A stretch of 64,000 nt of DNA from positions 5,022,001 to 5,086,000 of the forward strand of contig JAHREC010000011.1 of the NCBI GenBank assembly GCA_020081605.1, written 5' to 3'. This DNA is from Albifimbria verrucaria (Eukaryota > Ascomycota > Sordariomycetes > Hypocreales > Stachybotryaceae). The notes under the pieces are model-generated. The model made no database searches, was not told the DNA's origin, and was given only the letters and a program-made list of their open reading frames with translations. Each line of letters opens with the position of its first letter. Position 1 is the stretch's first letter. Shown here piece by piece: positions 37,187 through 47,519 of the stretch. Made by a program: the position numbers and the translations under genes.

Positions 37187-38678
37187 TCAACGATTGAATG
37201 ACAACGTGAGGAAATCCATGACTCCTTTTTCAGTGTGCCAAGCATCATTGTATGCAGCGCTCAATGAGAGGATACCTCTGAACGTACCCAAGAATAGCCC
37301 TAATCCGCTCCTCAACTCTTCCCCAGTCACCCAAGGGTTGTACACCTCAAATACACCAGCCTTGTTAGCGAGCACGTTATCAATCCTTCCCATACTAGAA
37401 ATGCCAGCAATAGGAGCCGCATCTGGTGGTGGGATGGGTAGAAGTTGTGAAGGATCTTCTTGTACGGGAAGATTCGGATGCCCCTTTGCCCAAAGCTCGG
37501 GCACTACGGCAGAATGCTCCGTGTCGTCTCGAACTGCGTAATAGAAGTCGCGCATTTGTCTGACAACCTTGGTGAACTCTTCCTTGAAAGCCATTTCATC
37601 CGTGGCAGCACCATTCCTCGGAATAACCATGTCAACAACTAACTTTTCCCTGAAACAGAGTGGTAGAGGGCAGCAGGATGCTGGTGGCTGTTGAAAGGTG
37701 ACTGGCAGTAAGGCCGCTCATTACGTAGGATGTAATTTGCGTACTGCACGGGTCGATCGTGCTCTGTTTTTGTTGTAGATCTCGAAGGGCAAGCGCTATG
37801 GCTGCGTGATATATATGAGTAACCGTTGCTCCTAGCTCCTTTGCGGAGGCAAGTAATTTAGAAGTCTGATCAGATGACAACTTGATCTCGACTCGCTGAT
37901 GCTTCCCGGGTACCGTTTCTCCCAGTTTGAAAGGCAGCCGCACAGTCTCAACCTTTTCCTTCTCTGCATCTGCTTTTGCGGCTTCGGCAAGACGAGCAAG
38001 CCTTTTCTTCATAGCTTCCGTCTGAACTTTGGGTACTCCAGCCGCGATCCTGTATGGTGGGCTTAACAGGTGTTTGATCATTGAGCTATCTTTATGCCCA
38101 ATTGAGAAAGAACCCTGTTTCTGCAAAACTTCTGCTGCGTGAGCAACTAGGTTGTTGAAAAGCATGAGAGTGCCAACACCATCAATGACATCATGCGGAG
38201 AGCGTAAAACAAGATCGCGGCGGATCATTTTATCGTTTGCAGGTGGTGGACGCACAACAAAGAGTGTTGGTAGTTTCGGCACTGGAGGGTCTGAATTGGC
38301 CCATTCCACTCCATTCTGACCGTTTGAGATTGGCACAAAGGTTTCGTCAAGCCAGCCATCCTCGTTGTCTAGATAGTTCTTTGAAAAGGTGTTTCTATCC
38401 GATTTTAGCTCTGTGTAAGATGCAATAGTTGGATGTGCACGACGCAAAGCAAGCCATCCCATTCGTAAAGCCTCGTCGACACTATTCTCAGTGATAGACT
38501 GCTCGGATTGGCTCGGATCAACTTGAAGAGAGAGGTGTCCAGTGATGGCAAAATAGACGCGGCCGCTGCCTTCGTACAATTTTGCGATGGCAGCATAGAA
38601 ATGTTCTATCTCATCTGCGTCTCTGGACCATAAGCCAGGCTCCACCTCGCGCCATTCCAACGTATCATTGCTGACCAT
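37187..38678 (-). CDS. Tri3-type acyltransferase (condensation-like fold)
   Basis: A single-exon gene of about 497 residues after restoring two bases (AA 37710-37711 and TTTT 37645-37648). No intron is needed. The N-terminal half has WREVEPGLWSRDADEIEHFY and a strand-rich segment. The active-site motif HDVIDG (HxxxDG) sits in LRSPHDVIDGVGTLML, as in BAHD-like and NRPS-condensation-type acyltransferases. After the corrected breaks come HPAALYHSVSGKKLVVD, FYYAVRDDTEHSAVVP, ISSMGRIDNVLA, NPWVTGEEL and LSAAYNDAWHTEKGV. This order matches the fungal family containing trichothecene 15-O-acetyltransferase Tri3. It probably transfers an acyl group from acyl-CoA to a hydroxyl of a secondary metabolite in the cytosol. 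No terpene synthase or other trichothecene gene lies in the window, so the actual substrate is open. Confidence 0.8.
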
Positions 38679-40244
38679 GGCGTCGATTAGGAATATCTTA
38701 CGATCCTATGCTTATGCACGTTGTTGATTGAGCCTCAAGGCCAATAGCGTTACTTGTCGAAAGCTATGGTTGATATGTTGGTCTTTGGTCGGGCTACATG
38801 GGCATTTGCCACGAGTAGAAGTTGCAAGTGGACAGGAGTGGGAAACGCGAGAGACAGCCTGCTTTATAGTTACAACATAATTGATCCCAGCTCAAGTATA
38901 TGAGAGGGGTGACTATGCGCCGGAATGGCGGACCGACACCGAAATTGTGACGATGGTTTACCCAAAGATGTCCTGAAAATTGTGGACTCTTACATAAATG
39001 ATACGACGATTTTGCCGTAGTTTTCCCTTAGTCCAATCTACTGACCGGGCTTGGGTAAGCTGGGGTAGCAATTGTATGGAGAAATAACGTCTCCACTGCT
39101 CCGTGAAGGAAGGCTTGTTCCGGCTTCCCCAAGCGATTCCAGCCCAGATCGATAGTGTACAGGTAGAAGACTTCAAGAGGACCAAATTGAGCTAGCCTAA
39201 CTGATAATTCTGCATTACTCCTTTGAACACGTCCCCATCCATGTCACACAGTTACGGACAAGAGTTGTTCGTATGATGAGTAGCTCGTTGAGCGCCCAAG
39301 GCCATGAAGGCTATGGTGAAGTACGTAAAGCTAGATGCGTCAAAACTCCATGGAGCACCTGAGAAAAAAGACAAGCTCACCAGTGCGATCCTCGATACAG
39401 CTCGCATACGGTTACAACAACTGCCACTCGGTCCAGACCTTGTTCATAGTTATGTGACTAGAATGTTTTAGGCTAAGTTAGTTTTCTCCAGCCTCAAAGA
39501 GACAACAGTATGATCTAGGGACGTTTGGTGTTTGAAGGTGCATATTTCAAAGTTTAGAACATTACCAGAACGCATTGAGCTTGGTTGGTTTGTCATGATC
39601 CAGGAACTGGAATGCTAGGCATTCTTAAATTGATATCGTATATGAGTCTTGCAGAGTCCACGATGAGCTCCAAGACAACTTCTTCATCCCCTTCTCACCG
39701 ACGATTAGCTTAAGAGAAGAGGTGACCAAATAATTGCATCAGTTTAAATACCCAATTACTTTTAATGACGGCACTGCCGCATTCCACTCAATAAACCCAA
39801 TCCAAGGGTGAATTCATGGTAATTATTTGCAAAACAAAAGCCACACGTACTAAAAGCTGTTGACATCGTGATTTTTTGACATAAACAACAAGCTTTTTTA
39901 AAGACCCCAAAACTGATTCCACTGACAAGATTTTACGTGTCATCCAAACAGGACGAGACAAGCCATGGCTTGTTAGCATTTATTAGATAATCAGAAATAA
40001 AAAAAATGCAAACTTGGATTTATGTCTTGCCTTGTCTCGGATGAGCTAATACCGCAATCTAAAGGGCAAAAAGAGTTTCATAAGTTTTAGCAACTGAAGT
40101 GCGCTTGTTTTCCTGTAGAGCATATAAATCATCAGCCTGCTGTCTCGATGAATTTGCCTGATGGTATCTCAAGCTCAATACCTGCTTACTTAGAGCTGTC
40201 TATAATCCCACTTCATTCCCTTCTTCACTGTCACATTTGCTAAA
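38679..40244. other. Intergenic region between divergent genes
   Basis: Contains promoters of the acyltransferase (minus) and small secreted protein (plus). The minus-strand frames at 38958-39185 and 39788-39979 lack motifs. A TATA-like box near the right end is listed separately. Confidence 0.55.
40123..40129 (+). promoter_or_regulatory. TATA-like box of the small secreted protein gene
   Basis: The sequence tataaat lies about 115 bp before the ATG at 40245 and is followed by a pyrimidine-rich leader (cttcattcccttcttcactg). Position and composition suit a regulated fungal promoter. Prediction only. Confidence 0.45.
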
Positions 40245-40870
40245 ATGAAGGTCTCTTCAATTGTCATGATGATGCTGGCAGGAGCAATGGCAGCGCCGTT
40301 GGCCCCAGAAATTGCAGGGAAGATGGTAGGCAATTATCTAATTAGGCCACCCTTCCTAAAGGAGACCATACTAATTAAATATGCACAGGTTGATGGCAGT
40401 GTGATTGATGCCGCCACTTTACAAGAGGGTGTGAAGGGCTCTCAGACGGCAGCAGTGGAGGATGCAGCAACTCCCCGACAAAAAGACATAGTTGTCGGTA
40501 ACGAATTAGGAACTCTGGGCTTGCCTATTACGAATCCGCTAGCAGTGTTATCGACTATTAAACCTTCATTGGCAGGCCTGCTACTCCCACTGCTTCTATC
40601 GCCTTCACGCCCTTTGCCTGTGCCTGTGCCTGTGCCTGTGCCGTCCCCTCTCTTTCGCCGACTGCGCCGTCACCGCAACTACCTACGACAAAACCTGGTG
40701 CACCTGTAGAAGAGGGTGGGCTTCTCAAAGAGCTGGGAGAGGTTGTTGGTAGACTGACTGGCACTCTCTCGTCTGTTTTGGGTCAGGCTGGTAGTACTGT
40801 TGGTACTACTCTACAGTCACTGCAAACTGTAGTACAAGACCTAGTGAAAGGCCTTGTGCAGGGAAGCTGA
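40245..40870 (+). CDS. Small secreted protein of unknown function
   Basis: Exons 40245-40325 and 40389-40870 with a 63-nt GT-AG intron whose length is a multiple of three, so the unspliced frame stays open. One base missing at GG 40575-40576 gives 564 nt, or 187 residues. The protein starts with a signal peptide (MKVSSIVMMMLAGAMAAP). A middle region has no Cys. A Pro/Ser/Thr-rich linker is encoded partly by four TGCCTG hexamers. The C-terminal 60 residues are amphipathic (LLKELGEVVGRLTGTLSS, TTLQSLQTVVQDLVKGLVQ), which looks like paired helices. I recognise no family. It could be a cell-surface or effector-like protein; that is only a guess from size and secretion. The C-terminal frame is supported by its length, a periodic helix pattern and an in-frame stop at 40868-40870. 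Confidence 0.55.
40615..40638 (+). repeat. (TGCCTG)4 hexanucleotide repeat inside the secreted-protein gene
   Basis: Four perfect TGCCTG units. In one frame they encode Pro-Val repeats and in the frame required by the downstream C terminus they encode Ala-Cys repeats. Such arrays readily change length by slippage, so the residue count here may vary between strains. Confidence 0.8.
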
Positions 40871-41279
40871 ATCAGAACCAGGGAGCCAAATTTCCTTCAA
40901 GCCATGATCCATGGCTTCTTTATGAGCTTGTCTAGGTTTACAATTGATAGCAAGGATGCCTGATTAGAATTTGAGTGTCCGAGACTACATAATAGATTCT
41001 GCACAATGCCACAGAATGAATACCTCCCTAATATACATCTTTAGATGCCTATCGGAGCCCAAAAGCTATAGTAATTGTTCGACACAATCAGGTAACCCAT
41101 TCAATGTGCGGGGCCACATAGGAGTAACGATCCCCATAGCATCTTAATCAACATATCAGTACATAAAAGAAACCTAATATCGTTTTATCGATCATAGATA
41201 TGCTATGGAGATCTTCATAAAGTAATAACAAATAAGATTTCATACAGCTATCATTATATAAGTACTTATTTAAGATAAC
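40871..41279. other. Intergenic region between convergent genes
   Basis: A 409-bp A+T-rich 3' flank shared by the small secreted protein gene and beta-helix gene 2. No feature recognised. Confidence 0.55.
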
Positions 41280-42340
41280 CTAGCAAATATTCCGAGCACC
41301 ATTGCCAGACAAAGTCCATTTGATGTTAGTGCCGCAAGGCGACTCACGCACACTGGTGCCATCGACACGCAAGTTAATGCTGATGTCCTTGTTATTCGGA
41401 AACTCAGAGCGGGCTGCAAGACGAACTTCTCCGCCACCATTGACAGTACCGCCACGAATAGACAGATTATAACAGTTTTCGATGAGAATAGCATTATTGC
41501 CATTATTAGCCAAGTCGACAGAAGTAATCTCGACACCCCAGACTCAGAAACACAGAAGATGCCTCGACCACCACCACGGGAGACGACTTTATCAACGTAA
41601 ATGTTTGTGTTATAGTTGTCGCTGGAAGTGCGTCCAAGTCGGTTGGCCATCCGAAAAGTTGCATAACCAGTTCCTGCACCAGCATTGTTACCATCGACTA
41701 AGCCCACGCGTCCATTCCTTGATGTCTGAATGAGCAGGCCAGATTCGCCAACGTTGCGTGCATACACTGCCTGAATATTGAAGCCGTCAATGTTGAATGT
41801 CTCCACAGCGTGGCTGGTGGCGCCGTTGACAGTGACAGTGCCAATATTGACATTGTAGTTCCAAGGAGCATCGCGGTCAAAACGGATGCCTATACCGGCG
41901 CTTAGGTTCATTACAATGGTGCCCAACGTGAGATCACGAACACCGTGGAAGCGCAGCCCAAAGTAGGGTGATCCAGACATTGTAAGGTAGGGGATTTTCA
42001 CTCCATTGGTGTTTAGTGACTCAATAGCACCGCGACCGCTTTTATTGCCAACGTTGATAGTACCGCAGCCCTCGAAAGTCTTTCCACTGCCAATAGTGAT
42101 GGTGTTGGCTCCGATCGATCCTGATGCAATAACGGAAACACGCTGACCAGATCCGATCGAGTCGACAGCCGTCTGGATAGCCCGAAGGTAATCACTACCA
42201 GTGTAGAGGGTGCTAGAACCTTTCGTGGCCGTGAAAGAGCTTCCAGAACCAGTAACACGGGCATCTGGAGTGCCTGCACCACACTGACCGTTAACACTGG
42301 ACGTGAGCGCAAGCACAGCCCCAACTATGAATAGTCTCAT
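41280..42340 (-). CDS. Secreted right-handed beta-helix protein, pectin-lyase-like fold (paralogue 2)
   Basis: After restoring one base in CCCC 41536-41539 (GGGG on the coding strand) the gene encodes 353 residues, exactly the length of the paralogue at 5720-6781. I chose the ATG at 42340, which begins the signal peptide MRLFIVGAVLALTSSVNG cut before QCGAGTPDA. Shared blocks include GQRVSV-ASGSIG, FEGCGTI, GAIESL, PYFGLRF, SHAVET-NIDG, GRGIFCVS and NAILIENCYNL. The C-terminal RESPCG and the final Cys are also conserved. The break falls after GIFCVSESG; the correct continuation enters the NNGNNAILIENCYN repeat. The expected location is extracellular, with a role in polysaccharide binding or cleavage. 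No catalytic residues of a named lyase family can be assigned. Confidence 0.82.
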
Positions 42341-45300
42341 GATGATAGATTTTCTTTGATGGATGCGAGGAACTGTCTTGTTGAAGCAAGTATGTAAGAG
42401 AAGGAATGATAAAAGCTCTTTATATAAACCACAGTTCTTGTTGCCAAGCGAAATAATTATTAGACCATATAAAAGCTTGGATATCAAGCATTATGCAAGG
42501 AAGGCTATACTTTACAGTATACTTCTAGCATACAAGGGTCCGTGCCGAGAATGGGAATATCGCTTCAACTGCCGTCCTTGCTAGGGAAGGGGTAGCACTA
42601 CACTCTAATCCATACATTGTGGTTCGGGGTAAATAATAGCTTACGGACCCTCGCCATCGGTGTAATTGATGAGAAAATTGGCTGAGATTGGGTATTAATT
42701 TGCCATGATGCCCATACATTTTTCCGCGTGAGCTTTCGTGTTGTAAATAACTTAACTTGTTTGAGGTTGAGCTCCTTGTTCCCGTACGAATCTCGCACAT
42801 GACGCAACGGCCTTTGGGCCCCGTAACCTGATTCGGGTTAGTCCCATGTTTAGAACGGATCAAATCCACAGCACACCTCAGTCGTCTCTAAGCACGCAAG
42901 TCTTGAAGAGTCTTTTCTTTCGGCGTAAATCGAGCCGAAGTGTAGGTTGCCTCTTGAGTCTGGGCCGTAAAATCAAGAGCCCACCAATCCCCGCGTTTGT
43001 GGGGAAGTGGATACTAATAAAGAGATCCCTGATCTCGAGTTGATTGGTCTGGTTGCCATAAGACTGCAGCCATCTCATTTCCTGTCCCGCATTGATGCTA
43101 CTTGGCAGTATTTTCTTTTGCCGACATGATGCAACCTACCAGGAGCAGGCCTACCATGACAACATACTAGAAATTCGATTATACCAAAGTAAGTGACTGA
43201 GATGCTGAATAAAGTTAGTGTTAGGCCCGTGCTAGTCTTTGTAACGTGTGGGACCGTTCTGGTGTTGTTGGGTGTGACAATTAAAGAAGGGTTGAGACCC
43301 AACTTCGGGAGATTTTGCAACGAAGACATATAGAGTATATTAATTCGTAAATTGAACTAAAATGGAGGGGAGGAAACGAATAGAAAAGAAGAGAAGACGG
43401 GACGATAACGGTCGGAGCTGACATCAAGCCTGTGCGACGAAACTTTTCATACCCAACGAGATTTTGTGTCTGAAATATATTACAAAAATCAGAATGACGC
43501 GAGAAATATGCTTGTCGATTATGTAGTAGAATTCTGCATAGCCTGAAGATCACGATGTTGCTCCCATAGCATAAGTGAGTTGAAGAAGTATGGTGAAGCA
43601 GTTGTTCTCCACCAAATACTGCCAACAAACTGAATATTTTCCATGTCAGGACCGTCTTTAGGTACTCATATAGCCTAACCCAAGTCATATGTACAATCAT
43701 CGTACGATATTGGTTATGTGTCTATATCAAGTATAGGATGGTTGGCAGGGTGTAGCCCCGCTGAAGCATTCAAATTCCCATACTCCACGACGGTGCTAAT
43801 CCTAATAACGACCTTGAAGATACATACCATGGTGCTGAGTTCTGCAGGGCCTTGCTATATATGGCTCTTGATTATATAGCCGATGACTCTATTGTTTACG
43901 TAGTGGGGTATTCCAAGAGCAGTTCCAATCTTGAATATGCATTACTTCAGACACCGCTTGAAGCACTCAGAAACTCAATGTTTGTCCAGGAGTGTCATTC
44001 CATTCCCAACACTATGACTTCATACCCATTTTAGATCGCAGGCATATTTGAAGCTTCCAGCCTGATTGGATACCAAAGAAAATTTCAGACTGTACACATA
44101 TATTGACCCATTTATGTCTTGGGGTGTAAGAGCAGTGAGTTCGCGAGTCATTTCGGGTAATAAGAGTAAGGAGTTCAGCGTCAAAGGGCACCAAGATGTT
44201 AGTGTCAAGAAAAACTTACGGCTTGATTACCTGGCAACTGATGATTCAATCTGCATAATCTAACAATAATACCGAGTATTATGATGGTGGGTAGTGAGGG
44301 AATGTTAAGCAGACCACCCCAGGCGGTGCCATTGGCCGGGTGTATATTCCGATAATAATACAATCCGACACCAGGGAATGTGAATACCCCTCTCCTGAAG
44401 TGGGGCTTCTGCAACATGGCATAGGTATATCGTAAAGTTGTGTTACAGGTTGCATTATTATTCATGACAATATCATTCGTTAGGTAACTCACACGTGATG
44501 CATCTATCTCTCTGATGGAAGCAACGTTTTCTTGGGCTGTTAGTTGACAAAGCGGCGAGTTGGGAATAAGTCAGTCATAGGACGCGTTGCTCCGTAACTG
44601 TGATTTATATATGTGATTATGGGAGGTATACACTAATACATACCGAGAGTACCAAGTAAACTTGATTGCTATATCTCCTCGTTCGACTTATATGCGAGCA
44701 ATAATGAAAAGCTTCAGCGAACTGACCAAAAATAGCCCTTCACTTCCAATTTAAACAGCATATTCTTCGCAGGTAGGTTTGAGGGCAGGGTAACGGGTCG
44801 TTCCATCGCTGTAAACGGCATCGAGCTTGAGGATAACTTGGATGTGTTTGTTTCTTTTCCCTTCTTGGGATTTTCTCCCTCATTAGAGACAACAGGAGCA
44901 CAAATTTCTGTGATTGAGTTGCGCTACTTCTTAAGGTCTTGTTTGACTTGTCCCGCGTCGATATGCACAGGCTAAATTAGGTTGTTGAAACCTCTTCCTC
45001 TGGACTAGACTAAGAAGGATATTTAACGGTGGAAGAGGCACCAGAAAGAAAAAAACAAAGAATATCCGGCGAATAATAGACTGAATGAGGCACCTATTCA
45101 TGCTATGTCCTCCTTTTGATACTGCCGAGATTTGAAAAGCCGTAACGGCGTATATCATAATATCCCGCTGCATTCTACTCTTTGTTTCTATGCAATACGT
45201 AAGCCTCCGGGTAACAGACAGCAGACTTTGAAAGAGTAGAGTATAAGTTTTATTTAATATAGTATATACCCTATTAGACAATGAATACTAATTAATTCCC

Positions 45301-45349
45301 ATGCAAAGCCTATGCATATTACAGATCCAGGGCTTTATCGATCTGTTTC
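42341..45349. other. Long intergenic region
   Basis: About 3 kb without a recognisable gene. Frames at 42525-42869, 43281-43700 and 44205-44492 on the minus strand have no family motif, repeated splice sites or codon regularity. Apart from the TATA box near 42420 nothing specific is visible. A long promoter or an unrecognised non-coding transcript cannot be excluded. Confidence 0.5.
42419..42428 (-). promoter_or_regulatory. TATA box of beta-helix gene 2
   Basis: The minus strand reads TTTATATAAAGAGC about 80 bp upstream of the start codon at 42340. Spacing and perfect TATA core suggest the core promoter. Confidence 0.5.
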
Positions 45350-47519
45350 TTAAGTGCACGATCCAAATGACCGTTGGCTGTGCATTTGTTAGCTTCAAGA
45401 AGTCTCAGATAAGGAAGAGAATGTTACTTACCACCCAGTTCCGCAAAAGGCTGAAGTCTTGCCACAGTAATCACTGCTACTGCAACAATCACCAAATGAT
45501 GAGCCCTTGCACGTCTTCCCGTTTTTACCGCAGGCGCCATCAGTCGAGATGCTTCCTGAACCAGAAGTGCAAAGACCGTAAGCTCCTTGGCATCCAGCAC
45601 CGCAATGGGTTGTCGTACTGCCACAGTAGTTACTGCTACTGCAGCAATCACCAAACTTCGAACCCTTGCATACCTTGCCGTTCTTGGTACCGCAAACGCT
45701 ATCTGTAGAAATGCCACCAGATCCTGGGTTGCAAGAACCATAGTTCGATTGGCAACCTGTGGAGCAATGGTCCGAGGTCGCACCACAAGAGCCAGTGCTG
45801 CTGCAACAGTCACCGAAGGCAGAACCCTTGCAGGTCTTGCCATTCTTACCGCAAGTGCCATCGGTAGAAATGCTACCGGAACCAGCATTGCATGTGCCAA
45901 AAGATGCCTGGCAACCTGCACCGCAGAAGGCACTTGTTCCACCACAAGAGCCAGTGCTGCTGCAGCAATCACCGAAACCTGATCCCTTGCAGGTCTTGCC
46001 GTTCTTGCCGCAGGTACCGTCAGTGGAGATGCTGCCGGATCCAGCATTGCATGTGCCAAATGATGCCTGGCAACCCGCACCACAGAAGGCACTTGTTCCA
46101 CCACAATATCCGCTGGAACTGCAGCAATCACCAAAACCCGACCCTTTGCAGGTCTTTCCGTTCTTTCCGCAGGATCCGTCAGTAGAGATACTTCCAGAGC
46201 CGGCAGTACAAGTGCCAAAAGATGACTGGCAACCGGCTTCACAGAAGTCTTTGCTTGATCCGCAAAAATTGTTGGACGAACAGCATTCACCGAAACCAGA
46301 TCCCTTGCAAGTCTTGCCATTCTTGCCGCAGGCGCCATCGGTAGAGATGCTGCCAGCGGAGCTATCGCAAGTTCCATATGAAAGTTGGCAGCCGGCGGAA
46401 CAATGCGTGCTTTCTGAACCGCAGAAGCCTTGAGCGCTGCAACAGTCGCCAAAGGTCGAGCCCTTGCAGGTCTTGCCATTGTTGCCGCACTTGCCGTCGG
46501 TAGAAACATTGGTAGCACTGCTATCGCACGTGCCGTACTCTATTTGGCAGCCAGGGCCGCAATGCGTCTTGCCTGGGCCGCAGAAGTTGCTCGGGCTGCA
46601 GCAATCTCCAAACGTAGAGCCTTTGCATGTCTTGCCGTTCGTGCCGCATGATCCATCGGTTGAGATGTTGGTTTCCGCACCGCATGTACCGAAAGAGGGT
46701 TGGCAGCCAGCATCGCAGTAGGCCGTGCTGTTGCCGCAAAAGTTCCCGGCTGAGCAGCAGTCTCCATATATCGAGCCTATGCACGTCTTTCCATTGCTTC
46801 CGCATTTGCCGTCAGACGAAATGTTGCTATCAGTAGGCGGCGTGCCTGATGGCGAGGGCGAGGAGTATCGCTCGAGCTGCAGTTACCGAAATCCTTTTGA
46901 CAACCGGTTTTGCAATGCCCATCCTCGCTTCCACACCAGCCTCCGGCAGAGCTAGCAGTCGCCGTAGCCAGAGCCCAAGCAAGTTTTGCCGTTGGCGCCG
47001 CATCGGCCGTCGACGCTGATGTTCGCTGCTGCTGCAGTGCAGTTTCCATACTTCGTTTGGCAATCACCACCACAATGTCCAGTGGTGTCGCCACACCAAC
47101 CAGTGGAAGAACAACAAGACCCAAAGGTCGACTTAGCACAAGTGTACTGGTTGGTGCCACCGCAGGTCCCATCTGGAGATGGACTTCCAGGACCTAATGG
47201 CGGAGGAGCAGGTGCAGCACAGTTGCCGAATTCCGGTTGACTAGGTAGATCCCTGTCAGTACATGTGGCAAAGTGGTATGGGGAACTTTCGTGTCAATAA
47301 CTTACCATCCCTCACCACAAGCAACCTTGGATCGTCCGCAGATATCATCAGCCGAACAACAGGCTCCCAAGTTGGCGTACAAACCCAACCACCGGCTGAG
47401 GCTCCACAAGTACCGTCCTCTGTTTCCACGCCGGTTGCCCAAGCTGGTAGGGCGGAAGAGGTGGAGGACTGGCACAATGCCAGTGACGGCAGCAGCCAGA
47501 GAAGTGCGAACTGCTTCAT
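45350..47519 (-). CDS. Secreted lectin-like protein with twelve hevein/CBM18 chitin-binding domains
   Basis: Exons 47519-47306, 47240-45432 and 45377-45350, with GT-AG introns of 65 and 54 nt that each interrupt a Cys codon. The protein is about 684 residues. It starts with a signal peptide (MKQFALLWLLPSLALC). Twelve hevein-type units follow, each reading DGxCGxNGKTCxGSxFGDCC then CGxxxxxCxxGCQxxFGxC, with eight Cys per unit. There is no catalytic domain. From unit four (46813) to the last intron the frame is uninterrupted. Units 1-3 contain breaks at CCC 47366-47368, 46951-46956 (+1 or -2) and 46862-46864. The last unit is completed only by the tiny third exon (CQRSFGSCT). The repeat frame has almost no Met or Leu codons, so simple ORF callers miss it. 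It probably binds chitin outside the cell, possibly to coat the fungus's own wall or sequester chitin fragments. Confidence 0.88.
45353..46813 (-). repeat. Tandem 159-bp repeat array encoding CBM18 units 4-12
   Basis: Unit starts (the Asp codon before the first Cys) fall at 46813, 46657, 46498, 46339, 46180, 46021, 45862, 45703 and 45541. Spacing is 156, then 159 six times, then 162 bases. The units encode 53 residues each. Units at 46180, 46021 and 45862 share long identical nucleotide stretches, pointing to recent duplication or conversion. Confidence 0.88.

Noticed and set aside
9781..38678. A single secondary-metabolite cluster linking P450 1, glucosyltransferase, RTA1, transporter and acyltransferase
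   Set aside because: No core synthase is present and unrelated genes separate them by many kilobases, so a single pathway cannot be supported.
45759..46433. 224-codon plus-strand frame with a Pro/Gln/Leu repeat
   Set aside because: It is the antisense shadow of the same CBM18 repeats; its apparent periodicity comes from the real gene.
45424..46518. Long minus-strand frame rich in Ala, Arg, Val and Met
   Set aside because: It is a shifted reading of the CBM18 repeat array; the correct frame shows eight conserved Cys per unit.
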